A stretch of 34,306 bases of DNA, from contig CAUJET010000214.1 of the NCBI GenBank assembly GCA_963169665.1, forward strand, positions 1 through 34,306, read 5' to 3'. Every line of letters starts with the position of its first letter. Positions within the stretch are counted from its first letter, which is position 1. Below the pieces are notes generated by a model. The model was not told the origin of the DNA. It saw only the letters and a list, made by a program, of their open reading frames with translations, and searched no databases. Shown here piece by piece: positions 1-8,419 of the stretch. A program made the translations under genes and the position numbers. Source of the stretch: Actinomycetota bacterium. GTDB lineage: Bacteria > Actinomycetota > Acidimicrobiia > Acidimicrobiales > Ilumatobacteraceae.

Positions 1-148
1 GGGTGGTGCGCGGGGGGGCCCTGCCGCGGGGGCCCATCCGCTCGCTCCATCTCTGGGATCCGTGCCCGGCCGCGGCACTGGCCGCGTGTCGTCATGGGGA
101 CCCGGACGCCACGCGGCCAGCGCGGCGCGAGTCAGTGACAGGACAGCG

Positions 149-919
149 TCAGCTGCCGGTCCACTCGGGCGCCCGCTTCTCGGCGAACGCCCGCGGGCCT
201 TCCTTCGCGTCGTTCGACGTGAAGACCTTGCCCTGGAGGGGACCCTGGATCTTCCAGAACTCCTCCTCGGTGATGCCCTGGGTGGCCTTGATCAGCTGCT
301 TGGAGGCAGCCACGGCCAGCGGGGCGTTCTTGGCGATGCGCTCGGCGAGCGTCATCGCCACGTTCACGGCGTCGCCCTTCTCCGCGAGTCGGCAGATCAG
401 GCCGTACTCGAAGCCCTCCTCAGCGGTGATCGGGTCGGCGGTGATCGCCATCTCCATCGCCTTGCCGTAGCCGACTCGGCTCGGCAGACGCAGCAGGCCA
501 CCGCCGGCCGCGAACAGGCCGACGTTGACCTCGGGGATGCCGAGCTTGGCGCCCTTGGCGGCGACCAGCAGGTCGCAGCTGAGGGCGAGCTCGAGGCCGC
601 CGGCGAGGGCGAAGCCCTCGATGGCGCCGATCAGGGGCTTCTCGGCCCCGTTCTGGATGAACTGCATCATCGGGCCGATGTCCTCGCCGCGCGAGAACGC
701 CTTGAGGTCCATGCCGCTGCAGAAGCCGCGGCCGTTGCCGGTGAGCACGCCGGCCGTGAGGCCGGGATCGCTGTTGAGCTGCTGCACGGCATCCCAGAGG
801 CCGTGCGACAGCGCGCCGTTGATCGAGTTCATCTGGTCGGGCCGGTTCAGCGTGATCAGCAGCACTCGACCGCGCTGCTCGGTGAGGACGGCGGGCTGTT
901 CGGTGGTGGTGTCGGTCAT
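149..919 (-). CDS. Enoyl-CoA hydratase/isomerase (crotonase family)
   Basis: A 256-residue crotonase-fold protein, the usual size for the family, expected to hydrate 2-enoyl-CoA (or isomerise it) in the cytoplasm. Visible signatures are the acyl-CoA/oxyanion-hole segments FCSGMDL (about 67-73) and ALAGGLEL (about 105-112), and two acidic residues, E110 and E130 (IPEVNVGL), at the positions of the two catalytic glutamates of rat hydratase. The start is the ATG at 919, 26 bases downstream of the dehydrogenase stop on the same strand. A longer upstream reading in this frame only overlaps the dehydrogenase gene and is not credible. It is the last gene of a thiolase-dehydrogenase-hydratase run, so it should act on the same CoA thioester pathway. 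The substrate cannot be read from sequence. Confidence 0.92.
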   Translation of the reverse strand: MTDTTTEQPAVLTEQRGRVLLITLNRPDQMNSINGALSHGLWDAVQQLNSDPGLTAGVLTGNGRGFCSGMDLKAFSRGEDIGPMMQFIQNGAEKPLIGAIEGFALAGGLELALSCDLLVAAKGAKLGIPEVNVGLFAAGGGLLRLPSRVGYGKAMEMAITADPITAEEGFEYGLICRLAEKGDAVNVAMTLAERIAKNAPLAVAASKQLIKATQGITEEEFWKIQGPLQGKVFTSNDAKEGPRAFAEKRAPEWTGS

Positions 920-945
920 GGGTTCCTCTCGTTCCTCAGTCCCGG

Positions 946-1725
946 TCACTTCGGGGGCATGCGGATGCCGCCGTCGACACGGATGACTTCGGCATTCATG
1001 TACGGGTTGGTGATCAGGTCGACGACCATGAAAGCGAGCTCCTCGGCCGAGCCGAGACGCTTCGGGAACAGCACCGACTGGCCGAGGTGCGCCTTGAAGG
1101 CGTCGCTCTGCTCGCCCGAGCCGTAGATCGGGGTGTCGATGAGGCCCGGGGCGATGGTGTTCACCCGGATGCCGACGGCCGACAGGTCGCGCGCGATCGG
1201 CAGGGTCATGCCGACGATGCCACCCTTGCTGGCGGAGTAGGCGGCCTGGCCGATCTGGCCGTCGAACGCAGCCACGGAGGCCATGTTGACGATCGCGCCG
1301 CGCTGGCCGTCTGCATCGAGCGGCTCGGTCTTGGCCATGGCAGCCGCCGCGAGGCGGAGCATGTTGAACGAGCCGAGCAGGTTGATGCGGATGACGAAGT
1401 CGAACGCCGACTGCTCCATCGGGTCGTTGTTGCGGTCGATCGTGCGACCCGGGCGACCGAGGCCGGCCGAGTTGACGAGGGCGCGCAGCGGACCCATCTC
1501 CGACGCGGCGGCGACGGCGGCCTTGCCGTCTTCCTCGCTGGAGACGTCGCACTTCACGAACAGGCCGCCGATCTCGTTGGCGACGGCGGTGCCCTTGTCC
1601 TCCTGGAGGTCGGCGATCACGACGCGCGAGCCGAGTGCGGCCAGCTGGCGGGCGGCGGCTTCGCCGATGCCCGAGGCGCCACCGGTGACGATGGCGGAGG
1701 ATCCGGTGAGGTTCAGACGGGGCAT
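946..1725 (-). CDS. Short-chain dehydrogenase, 3-hydroxyacyl-CoA dehydrogenase type II (HSD10)-like
   Basis: A 259-residue classical SDR. The Rossmann motif TGGASGIG lies at 14-21, an aspartate at the end of beta-2 (VVIADL, D39) favours NAD(H) over NADP(H), NSAG is at 85-88, and the catalytic Ser150, Tyr163 and Lys167 lie in the MASVAAFDGQIGQAAYSASK region. The DGQIGQAAYSASKGG stretch followed by VGMTLPIARDL is typical of the HSD17B10 / type II 3-hydroxyacyl-CoA dehydrogenase subgroup. That fits its place between a thiolase and an enoyl-CoA hydratase, where it would oxidise 3-hydroxyacyl-CoA to 3-ketoacyl-CoA. The ATG at 1725 lies five bases after the thiolase stop, so co-transcription is nearly certain. 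Another oxidoreductase specificity cannot be excluded. Confidence 0.93.
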   Translation of the reverse strand: MPRLNLTGSSAIVTGGASGIGEAAARQLAALGSRVVIADLQEDKGTAVANEIGGLFVKCDVSSEEDGKAAVAAASEMGPLRALVNSAGLGRPGRTIDRNNDPMEQSAFDFVIRINLLGSFNMLRLAAAAMAKTEPLDADGQRGAIVNMASVAAFDGQIGQAAYSASKGGIVGMTLPIARDLSAVGIRVNTIAPGLIDTPIYGSGEQSDAFKAHLGQSVLFPKRLGSAEELAFMVVDLITNPYMNAEVIRVDGGIRMPPK

Positions 1726-1730
1726 GGTGA

Positions 1731-2900
1731 TCAGGCCCCGATCCGCTCGATGATGGTGGCGTTGGCCATGCCGCCGCCTTCGCACATCACCTGCAGGCCG
1801 TAGCGGCCGCCGGTGCGCTCGAGCTCGTTGAGCAGGGTGGCCATGAGCTTGGTGCCCGAGCAGCCGAGCGGGTGACCGAGGGCGATCGCGCCGCCGTTCA
1901 CGTTCACCTTCGACATGTCGGCGTCGAACTCCTTCTGCCACGCGAGCACGACCGAGGCGAAGGCCTCGTTGATCTCGACGAGGTCGATGTCGGCCATGGT
2001 GAGGCCGCTCTTCTCGAGGATCTTGCGGGTCGCGGGGATCGGGCCCTTCAGCATGGTGACCGGGTCGGTGCCGGCCACGGCGAAGCTGTGGAAGCGGGCG
2101 CGGGGCTTCAGACCGAGCTCGGCGGCCTTGGTGGCGCTCATGATGAGCACGGCCGAGGCGCCGTCGGAGATCTGCGACGAGTTGCCGGCGGTGATCTTGC
2201 CGTCGGGCTTGAACGCGGGCTTGAGGTTGGCGAGGGTCTCGACGGTGGTGCCCTCACGGATGCCCTCGTCCTTGGTGAGCATCTCGGTGACGCCGTCGAC
2301 GACGTAGGGGACCGGGACGATCTCACGCTCGAAGCGGCCTTCGGCGGTGGCCTGGGCGGCGCGCTGCTGGCTGAGCGCACCGAACGCGTCGAGGTCTTCG
2401 CGGCTGAGGCCGTACTCGTCGGCGATCATGTCGGCGCCGATGCCCTGCGGCGGCAGGCCGCTCTCTGCGTAGCGGTCGAGCTGCTCCTTCGGGAACGGGA
2501 AGCCCATGTCCTTCACGACCGAGGCGCCCATCGGGGTACGGGTCATGATCTCGACGCCGGCGGCGATGACGACGTCGTACGCGCCGGCCATCACGCCCTG
2601 GGCGCCGAAGTGCATCGACTGCTGGCTCGAACCGCACTGGCGGTCGACGGTGGTGGCGGGCACGCTCTCGGGCCAGCCGGCCGCGAGCACGGCGTTGCGG
2701 CCGATGTTGAGCGACTGCTCGCCGACCTGCATGACGCAGCCCATGATCACGTCGTCGACGATCTCGGGGTTCAGGCCGTTGCGCTCCTCGATGGCCTTGA
2801 GCACGTGTGCGGCCAGGGCGGCCGGGTGCCAGTCCTTGAGCTTGCCGTTGCGCTTGCCGCCCGCGGTGCGGACGGCGTCGATGATGACTGCATCTTCCAT
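1731..2900 (-). CDS. Acetyl-CoA acyltransferase (thiolase)
   Basis: A 389-residue degradative-type thiolase cleaving 3-ketoacyl-CoA with CoA. The nucleophilic Cys89 is in DRQCGSSQQS, His343 in GGAIALGHPLGCSG and Cys373 in the C-terminal CEGGGMANA block. NEAFA is also present. The numbering and the GSSQQ context resemble actinobacterial FadA5-like steroid/long-chain thiolases (C93/H347/C377 there), a likeness from memory and not a proof of substrate. An AGGAGA ribosome site (2917-2912 on this strand) is 11 bases before the ATG. It is the first enzyme gene of the operon, 82 bases downstream of the MarR regulator on the same strand, so it could be read from the regulator promoter or from its own promoter in that gap. 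Confidence 0.95.
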   Translation of the reverse strand: MEDAVIIDAVRTAGGKRNGKLKDWHPAALAAHVLKAIEERNGLNPEIVDDVIMGCVMQVGEQSLNIGRNAVLAAGWPESVPATTVDRQCGSSQQSMHFGAQGVMAGAYDVVIAAGVEIMTRTPMGASVVKDMGFPFPKEQLDRYAESGLPPQGIGADMIADEYGLSREDLDAFGALSQQRAAQATAEGRFEREIVPVPYVVDGVTEMLTKDEGIREGTTVETLANLKPAFKPDGKITAGNSSQISDGASAVLIMSATKAAELGLKPRARFHSFAVAGTDPVTMLKGPIPATRKILEKSGLTMADIDLVEINEAFASVVLAWQKEFDADMSKVNVNGGAIALGHPLGCSGTKLMATLLNELERTGGRYGLQVMCEGGGMANATIIERIGA

Positions 2901-2982
2901 TGGGTTGTCTGTCTCCTGTGTCGAGATCTCTGAAATGAGGTCGGTTGATCCGTACTGGTGGGTGGGGTGGGTGGTGGTCGGG

Positions 2983-3465
2983 TCAGGTGCCCGGCTGCAT
3001 GGCGCGCCGCAGGTTGGCCTGGAGTTGCTGGGTGACGGCTGCGAGTGCGTGGCGCTCCTCGCGGGAGATACCGGTGCGCAGCTCGGTGCGCAGGGTCTCG
3101 TCGATCGAGGTGATCCGCTCGATCAGTTCGCGGCCGGCGCCGGTGAGGTGGATCTGCCACACGCGCCGGTCGTCGGAGTCGGGCTGTCGCTCGAGCAGGC
3201 CGCGCTCCTGCAGCCGGTCGAGGGTGGAGCCGGTGGCGGCACGGCCCTGGCCGAGGTGGTCGGCGATCTTGGTCTGGGTGATCGGGCCGAACTCGTCCAC
3301 GTACATGAGGATGCTGGCCTGGGTGAGGTTGAGGTCGAGCGTGGCGAAGCGCACGTCGTAGGCCTCGCGGATGAGCCGCGCGGTGGCCATCAACGTCGTC
3401 TCGACGCGCTGCCACGGCGGCGCATCGAGTTCGTGCGTGCCCCCCTCGGCCCGTCCAGACTGCAT
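2983..3465 (-). CDS. MarR-family transcriptional regulator
   Basis: A 160-residue winged-helix regulator (typical MarR length 140-170). The core LTQASILMYVDEFGPITQTK, then ADHLGQGRAATGSTLDRLQERGL and DDRRVWQIHLTGAG, are the MarR HTH and wing; the flanking helices are dimerisation helices. I chose the ATG at 3465 because a -10-like TATTGT box (3479-3474, minus strand) ends 8 bases before it, the spacing seen for leaderless actinobacterial genes. A TTG at 3477 would add four residues but falls inside that box. The regulator precedes thiolase, dehydrogenase and hydratase genes in the same direction and probably represses them together with itself, with an acyl-CoA or aromatic/steroid ligand as inducer. 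The ligand is inference only. Confidence 0.9.
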   Translation of the reverse strand: MQSGRAEGGTHELDAPPWQRVETTLMATARLIREAYDVRFATLDLNLTQASILMYVDEFGPITQTKIADHLGQGRAATGSTLDRLQERGLLERQPDSDDRRVWQIHLTGAGRELIERITSIDETLRTELRTGISREERHALAAVTQQLQANLRRAMQPGT

Positions 3466-3466
3466 G

Positions 3467-3485
3467 GCGCCATACAATATGGCGC
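3467..3485 (-). promoter_or_regulatory. Probable MarR operator overlapping the marR promoter
   Basis: A perfect inverted repeat, GCGCCATA-CAA-TATGGCGC (8-bp arms, 3-bp spacer), lies directly before the regulator's ATG and overlaps the TATTGT -10 box on the minus strand. A dyad of this size and position is what a dimeric MarR repressor uses for autoregulation. Dyad and position are seen directly; binding is inferred. Confidence 0.65.
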
Positions 3486-3539
3486 AGACAGGTCGCTCGG
3501 CGAATCGGGTCGGTGCCGGTCAGGGCCGGCCATGGCGGG

Positions 3540-5618
3540 TCAGCGCCGGTCGTCGACGGCGATCTGGTCGCGGCCGCCCTGCTTGGCCTGGTACATCAGC
3601 AGGTCGGCGCGGCGCAGGAACTCGTCGACGGTCTCGTCCATCGTCGCCCAGGCGAGTCCGATCGAGGCGGTCACGGTCACGACGTCACCTTCGGGCATCT
3701 GCCGCGGGAACTGCAGCTGGCGCATGAGCCGGTCGGCGATCGAGCGCATCTCCATGTCGCCGACGTCGGAGATGATGATCGCGAACTCGTCGCCACCCAA
3801 GCGGGCGACCGTGTCGTTCGAGCGGGTCGCCGCAGTGAGGGTCTCCGCGACCTCGATCAGCACGGCGTCGCCGGCGTCGTGGCCGAGGCGGTCGTTGATG
3901 GTCTTGAACCGGTCGAGGTCGATGAACAGCAGCGCCGTGCGGGCGTCGCGCTCGCGTCGAGACGTGCAGGCCCGCTCGAGCCGTTCGACGAAGCTGCGCC
4001 GGTTGGGCAGGCCGGTCAGCGGATCGGTGAACGCGAACAGCTCGATCTGCTCACGCGACTTGCGTTCGGCGGTGATGTCGCTCACCTGCGACAGGCCGTA
4101 CTGCGGGTTGCCGTCGGCGTCGCGCACGATCGAGCGCGTCATCGACACCCAGATCTCGCGTCCGTCGGCGCGCAGCATCCGCAGCTCCATGTGGTGCGAC
4201 TCGATCTCGCCGCTCAGCAACCGTTGGCGCGCCTCGAACACCTCGTCGAGGTGGTCGGGGTGGGTGTGATCGAGCAGGTTGATGCCCAGTGCCTGATCGG
4301 CCGGGACGCCGAGCATCGCGGCGTACGCGGCGTTGCACTTCAACAGCTCGACCTGGTTGGCGGTGCCGATGCCGGTGAGCGCCATGCCCGTCGGCGCATC
4401 GTCGAACGCCGTGCGGAACAGCTCGCTGGCCTCGAACTGCGCTCGTTCCAGCGCGAGCCGCTCGGTGATGTCGAACACGGTGCCGAGGAACAGTTCGGTG
4501 CGGCCGCTGTCGCCGCGGACCGGCACGGCGTTGATGTCGGCCCACACGACATCGCCCGCCGGCGTGACGAACCGGAACTGGCCGACGAAGGGCTGGTCGG
4601 TCTTGATCGCGATCGCCCACTGCGATCCGACGGCACCGGCGTCGTCGGGGTGCAGCACCTTGCCCCACCCGAAGCCGAGCGCGTCGGCCGAGTCGGAGAT
4701 GCGGGTGATCGAGCAGAACGCCGGGTTCACGTAGGTGCAGGCGCCCCACTGGTTGGTCTCGAAGATGCCGATCGGCGCCGAGTCGACGAGGGTGCGCATC
4801 CGGCGCTCGGAGTCGGCGAGGGCTCGCTCGGTGATCTTCGCGGCCGTGATGTCGCGGGCGATGCCGGAGAAGTACTTCGGATAGCCGTCGTCGCCGAAGT
4901 GGGCCATGGTCGAGAACGACAGGGGGAAGGTGATGCCGTCGGTGTACTGGCCCTCGATCTCGCCGACCCACGCGCCACTCGACCACAGCTGTGGGATCGC
5001 CTCGTCGAAGAAGCGGGTCGTGCTCTCCTGGCTGAACAGCGAGAACAGGCTGATCGGACGTTCGGCGAGCTCCTCCAACGTCGACACGCCGATGAGGGCG
5101 CGGGTGGTCGCGTTGGCCCACAGGATCACGCCGTTGGCATCGGTCGTCGACACGTAGTCGGGGCTGGCCTCCAGGATCTGACCGAGCTGGTCGAGCCGCT
5201 CCTCGGTCGACCGGCGCTCGGTGATGTCGTCGATGATGCACAGGTGCTCGGGGGACCCGTCGGCGCCTGGCCCCAGCGGGGCGATCGACATCTCGATCCA
5301 CACGGTCGAGCCGTCGGGGCGGACGTAGCGCTTGGGCAGCCGGTACGGCGGGGCCTCGTCATCGCCAGCCTGCGCGAGTTGCAGATCGGCCTCGACGTCG
5401 TCCGGATGGGTGAGGTCGACCCAGTCCATGCCGATGAGTTCGTCCACGGTGCGCCCGCAGATCTCTGCGAACCGCTGGTTCACCTCGAGGATCCGTCGGT
5501 CGGCGGTCCGGGTGACCGACACGCCGAGCGGCGCCCGGTCGAACAGTTCGAGGAAGCGGCGGTGCGAGCGCGCGAGGTCGTCGGCACCCGGCGCCCCGTC
5601 GAATTCGACCTCACTCAT
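3540..5618 (-). CDS. Four-PAS-domain diguanylate cyclase
   Basis: A 692-residue soluble sensor with four PAS domains (about 18-135, 142-262, 270-388, 396-518), each ending in an (I/V)xDIT(E/A)-type PAC segment, followed by a GGDEF domain (527-690). The active site is an intact GGDEF at 608-612, with a canonical RxxD inhibitory site (RSND, 599-602) five residues before it, so it should make c-di-GMP from two GTP with product inhibition. No membrane segment, EAL domain or heme-type PAS histidine was recognised, so the signals sensed are unknown. The ATG at 5618 has AGGAGG just upstream; the frame stays open to 5831 but would then overlap the divergent gene. It is one of three c-di-GMP turnover proteins in the window. 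Confidence 0.92.
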   Translation of the reverse strand: MSEVEFDGAPGADDLARSHRRFLELFDRAPLGVSVTRTADRRILEVNQRFAEICGRTVDELIGMDWVDLTHPDDVEADLQLAQAGDDEAPPYRLPKRYVRPDGSTVWIEMSIAPLGPGADGSPEHLCIIDDITERRSTEERLDQLGQILEASPDYVSTTDANGVILWANATTRALIGVSTLEELAERPISLFSLFSQESTTRFFDEAIPQLWSSGAWVGEIEGQYTDGITFPLSFSTMAHFGDDGYPKYFSGIARDITAAKITERALADSERRMRTLVDSAPIGIFETNQWGACTYVNPAFCSITRISDSADALGFGWGKVLHPDDAGAVGSQWAIAIKTDQPFVGQFRFVTPAGDVVWADINAVPVRGDSGRTELFLGTVFDITERLALERAQFEASELFRTAFDDAPTGMALTGIGTANQVELLKCNAAYAAMLGVPADQALGINLLDHTHPDHLDEVFEARQRLLSGEIESHHMELRMLRADGREIWVSMTRSIVRDADGNPQYGLSQVSDITAERKSREQIELFAFTDPLTGLPNRRSFVERLERACTSRRERDARTALLFIDLDRFKTINDRLGHDAGDAVLIEVAETLTAATRSNDTVARLGGDEFAIIISDVGDMEMRSIADRLMRQLQFPRQMPEGDVVTVTASIGLAWATMDETVDEFLRRADLLMYQAKQGGRDQIAVDDRR

Positions 5619-5673
5619 GCCCTCCTGACCGTCCGGGACGCGGGCCGTCGTGCACCCAGGGGCCGTGAGCGGC

Positions 5674-5685
5674 CACAATGGCGCC
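5674..5685 (+). promoter_or_regulatory. Possible leaderless promoter of the GT-C-like gene
   Basis: CACAAT (5674-5679) resembles a TATAAT -10 box and is six bases before the GTG at 5686, with GGCGCC in the gap. The same order (-10, GGCGCC, start codon) recurs before the GT2 gene at 7415 and, on the other strand, before marR. The box itself does not fit TANNNT, so confidence is low. Confidence 0.35.
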
Positions 5686-7404
5686 GTGCCCAGCCGACGA
5701 CGACCTGCTGCTCCCGCGTCCCGCGGTCGGACCCCGTCGGGGCTGCGTCGCTCTGCGCCGGGCATCGCGCTCGGCGCCGTCGTGGCGGTGTCGGGGATCG
5801 CCGCCGTGCTGCTCCACCGCAACGGGCACACCCAGGGTGACGACTTCGCCCTCTACCTGCGCCAAGCGCGCAGCATCTTCGACGGCGACATCGGCGACGT
5901 GGTGGCCGACAACCGGTTCACCGTCACCAACTCGGCGAGCGGGTTCAGCCCGTTCGTGTACCCGTGGGGCTGGCCGCTGCTGCTGTCGCCGTTCGTCAAG
6001 TTCTTCGGATACGACTACGCCAAGCTCAAGCTGCTCGAGGTCGTCGCGTTCTGCGTGTGGATGGTGCTCGTGCACGGGGTGGTGCGGCGCCGGCTCACGA
6101 GGGGCGTGGCACTCGCGATCACCGCGGTCGTGGCGACAGCGCCCGCCCTGCTCGCCCACACCGACCAGTTGCTGTCGGAGTACCCGCACGCCGCGGCGGT
6201 GGGCGTGTTCATCTGGTGGATGGACCGCATGCGGTCGCAGGGGCGGCTCGTCGACGCCCCGCTGCGCCACCTGTGGATCCTCGGGGCGCTCGTCACCGTC
6301 ACGTTCAGCTTCCGCCGCGAGACCATCGTGTTCGTCGGGGTCATCGGCGCGGTCCAGTTGGCCGAACTCGTGCGCGACGCCTGGGGCGGACGGTCGTGGA
6401 ACGCACTGCTCGACCGGCTGCCGTGGCGGCAGCTGATCACCCCGTACGTGTCGGTCGTGCTCACGGTGGCCGGGTTCCAGATCCTGCTGCCGTCGATGCT
6501 GTTCCCCGACAACGGCAACAGCAGTGCGTTCGTCGACGACCGGATCGGCGACTACACCGGCTGGCTCAGCCGACACCTCGGGCTCGGCTGGCACCCCACC
6601 GTGGGCGTCGTCGTGTTGCTGCTGATGCTGATCGGGATGGTGATCGCGGTGCGCACGCGGCCGGGTCTCGACGGCCACCTGGCGCTCGTCACCCTGGCCA
6701 CCATGTTCGCCTCGAGCACCCATTTCCGGATGGTCGATCGCTACTACTTCCAGGTGCTGCCGTGGGTCCTCTACTTCGCCACCGTGGCGGTCGGCACCGG
6801 GGTGCACGTGCTGATCGCGCTCGTCGTGTCCGGCCGGCGCGACCGACCCGACGGGCGCGACCGGCGGGCCGAACGACGGATCGGGGTCGCCTGGACGGCG
6901 TGCACGGTGTTGCCGCTCGTGTTCGTCGTCGTGGTGCACGCCGCCGTGCTGCCGGGCGACATCCGCGACGCTCGCCGCTTCGACGACGCCGGCCGGGTGC
7001 AGGTCGGTCCCACCCATCCCGACTTCGTACCGATCTACGAGGCGGTGAAGAAGTACACGCGTCCCACCGATGTGGTCGCGTACTTCCGTGCCCGAACGAT
7101 GACGCTGCTCACCGACCGGTCGACGGTGCAGACGTCGCGGATCGAGCGGATCATCTCCACGTCGGACTTCTTCGCCCAACGCCGCAACTCCGACTACGTG
7201 CAGCCGAAGTTCACGGTGACCGAGGGCGAGCGGATGGGACTCGAGGTCGTGTGGTCCGACGACATGTGGGTGCTGTGGCGGGTGCCGTCGGAGGTCCGCG
7301 AGGCGCAGAACGCCACGATGGCGGCGGCTGCGCGTGGCGAGTTGCCCTCCACCGACGCCGTCGACACCAGCGGTGCCGACAGCTCGGTCGTGAGCGGTGG
7401 ATAG
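5686..7404 (+). CDS. Multi-membrane-spanning GT-C-like glycosyltransferase
   Basis: About 572 residues. A basic N-terminus, first membrane helix (about 25-43), then a loop with an acidic pair (HTQGDDFALYLRQA, D52-D53), and some 8-9 further helices, ending in a C-terminal soluble tail (about 440-572). An acidic pair in the first external loop after TM1 is the hallmark of GT-C enzymes that take sugars from polyprenyl phosphate (PMT/ArnT class), and the next gene looks like a polyprenol-phosphate sugar synthase, which supports that role. I do not recognise a specific family, so donor and acceptor are unknown. The GTG at 5686 is chosen over an in-frame GTG at 5650 because of the -10-like box just upstream. 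Its stop is 10 bases before the GT2 start. Confidence 0.7.
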   Translation: MPSRRRPAAPASRGRTPSGLRRSAPGIALGAVVAVSGIAAVLLHRNGHTQGDDFALYLRQARSIFDGDIGDVVADNRFTVTNSASGFSPFVYPWGWPLLLSPFVKFFGYDYAKLKLLEVVAFCVWMVLVHGVVRRRLTRGVALAITAVVATAPALLAHTDQLLSEYPHAAAVGVFIWWMDRMRSQGRLVDAPLRHLWILGALVTVTFSFRRETIVFVGVIGAVQLAELVRDAWGGRSWNALLDRLPWRQLITPYVSVVLTVAGFQILLPSMLFPDNGNSSAFVDDRIGDYTGWLSRHLGLGWHPTVGVVVLLLMLIGMVIAVRTRPGLDGHLALVTLATMFASSTHFRMVDRYYFQVLPWVLYFATVAVGTGVHVLIALVVSGRRDRPDGRDRRAERRIGVAWTACTVLPLVFVVVVHAAVLPGDIRDARRFDDAGRVQVGPTHPDFVPIYEAVKKYTRPTDVVAYFRARTMTLLTDRSTVQTSRIERIISTSDFFAQRRNSDYVQPKFTVTEGERMGLEVVWSDDMWVLWRVPSEVREAQNATMAAAARGELPSTDAVDTSGADSSVVSGG

Positions 7405-7414
7405 CTTGGGCGCC
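7402..7414 (+). promoter_or_regulatory. Leaderless promoter of the GT2 gene
   Basis: TAGCTT (7402-7407) fits the actinobacterial -10 consensus TANNNT and is followed by GGGCGCC and then the GTG at 7415. The TAG of the -10 is also the stop codon of the upstream gene, so an internal promoter is laid over the end of that gene. Confidence 0.5.
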
Positions 7415-8419
7415 GTGACCGGCCCCGACCAGCAGTCCTCTCCGCCTCCCGCCGACCCCGCAGCCTCGACCGCGGGTGCGTTCGATCCGTCGAGCGAAGC
7501 AGGACTCGCCCGGCTCGCCAGCGGGGCTGACAGCAGCTGCGACGTGAGTGTGGTGCTGCCCGTCTACAACGAGCGCGGCCATCTGCGCGCCGAGATCGAC
7601 CGCGTCCGCGCCGCGCTCGACGCGTCGACGTACACCTACGAGATCATCGTCATCGACGACGGCTCCGACGACGGATCCGAGGTCGACCTGCCGCTGATCG
7701 AAGGCATCCGCCTCATCCGGCACAGCCACAACCGCGGATCGGGTGCGGCCCGCCGCACGGGCACGACCGCCGCGCGCGGGCGGGTGGTGGTGTGGACCGA
7801 CGTCGACATGACCTACCCGAACGACCGCATCCCCGAACTCGTCGACGCGATGCAGGGCTACGACCACGTCGTCGGCGCCCGCCGCACGGAGGAGGGCACG
7901 CTGCGCATGTTCCGCGTGCCGGCGAAGTGGTTCATCCGCAAGCTCGCCTGCTACCTGTCGGGCACCGACATCCCCGACCTCAACTCGGGCCTGCGCGCGT
8001 TCCGGCGCGACGTGGCGATGCAGTACGTGCACCACCTGCCGAAGGGATTCAGCTGCGTCACGACGCTCACGATGTCGTTCCTGTCGAACGGCTACACGGT
8101 GCGCTACGTGCCGATCGACTACTTCCCGCGTGCCGGTCGGTCGAAGTTCCACTGGTGGAAGGACACCCGCCGCTACCTCCTGCAGGTCGTGCGCATGTCG
8201 CTGTCGTACGAGCCGCTCAAGATCTTCCTGCCGTTCGGCGTCGGGCTGTTCGGCCTCGGCCTCGTCAAGCTCGGTTACGACTGGGTCGACAAGGACTTCC
8301 GTCTCGCGGCGAACACGCTGCTGATCCTGCTCGGGTCGCTGCAGGCGATCACCGTCGGCCTGCTCGCCGACCTCGTCGTGCGCTCCACCAAGCCGGCGTC
8401 GCAGGTGCCGCCCGCGTGA
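7415..8419 (+). CDS. GT2 glycosyltransferase, polyprenol-phosphate sugar synthase-like
   Basis: 334 residues. The GT-A fold shows VVLPVYNE (46-53), DDGS (81-84) and the metal-binding DxD (DVD, 129-131). The order of motifs and the two C-terminal membrane helices (about 265-325) match DPM1/GtrB-like enzymes, which transfer a hexose from a nucleotide sugar to polyprenol phosphate on the cytoplasmic face. The first 40 residues are Pro/Ala/Ser-rich and probably disordered. A GTG at 7397 in the same frame overlaps the previous gene; the GTG at 7415 is preferred because of the -10 box at 7402. It probably supplies lipid-linked sugar to the GT-C-like protein upstream. The sugar is unknown. Confidence 0.88.
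   Translation: MTGPDQQSSPPPADPAASTAGAFDPSSEAGLARLASGADSSCDVSVVLPVYNERGHLRAEIDRVRAALDASTYTYEIIVIDDGSDDGSEVDLPLIEGIRLIRHSHNRGSGAARRTGTTAARGRVVVWTDVDMTYPNDRIPELVDAMQGYDHVVGARRTEEGTLRMFRVPAKWFIRKLACYLSGTDIPDLNSGLRAFRRDVAMQYVHHLPKGFSCVTTLTMSFLSNGYTVRYVPIDYFPRAGRSKFHWWKDTRRYLLQVVRMSLSYEPLKIFLPFGVGLFGLGLVKLGYDWVDKDFRLAANTLLILLGSLQAITVGLLADLVVRSTKPASQVPPA

Noticed and set aside
1..148. GGGGCCC-rich start of the window as a terminator or RNA gene
   Set aside because: Self-complementary GGGCCC blocks occur, but no RNA family, T-run or gene is supported.
62..1126. Long plus-strand open frame antisense to the enoyl-CoA hydratase and dehydrogenase genes
   Set aside because: High GC keeps antisense frames open; the minus-strand frames carry the family motifs.
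3513..5840. 775-codon plus-strand open frame opposite the PAS-GGDEF gene
   Set aside because: Repetitive Arg/Asp/Val/Gly-rich shadow translation; the minus strand encodes clear PAS and GGDEF domains.
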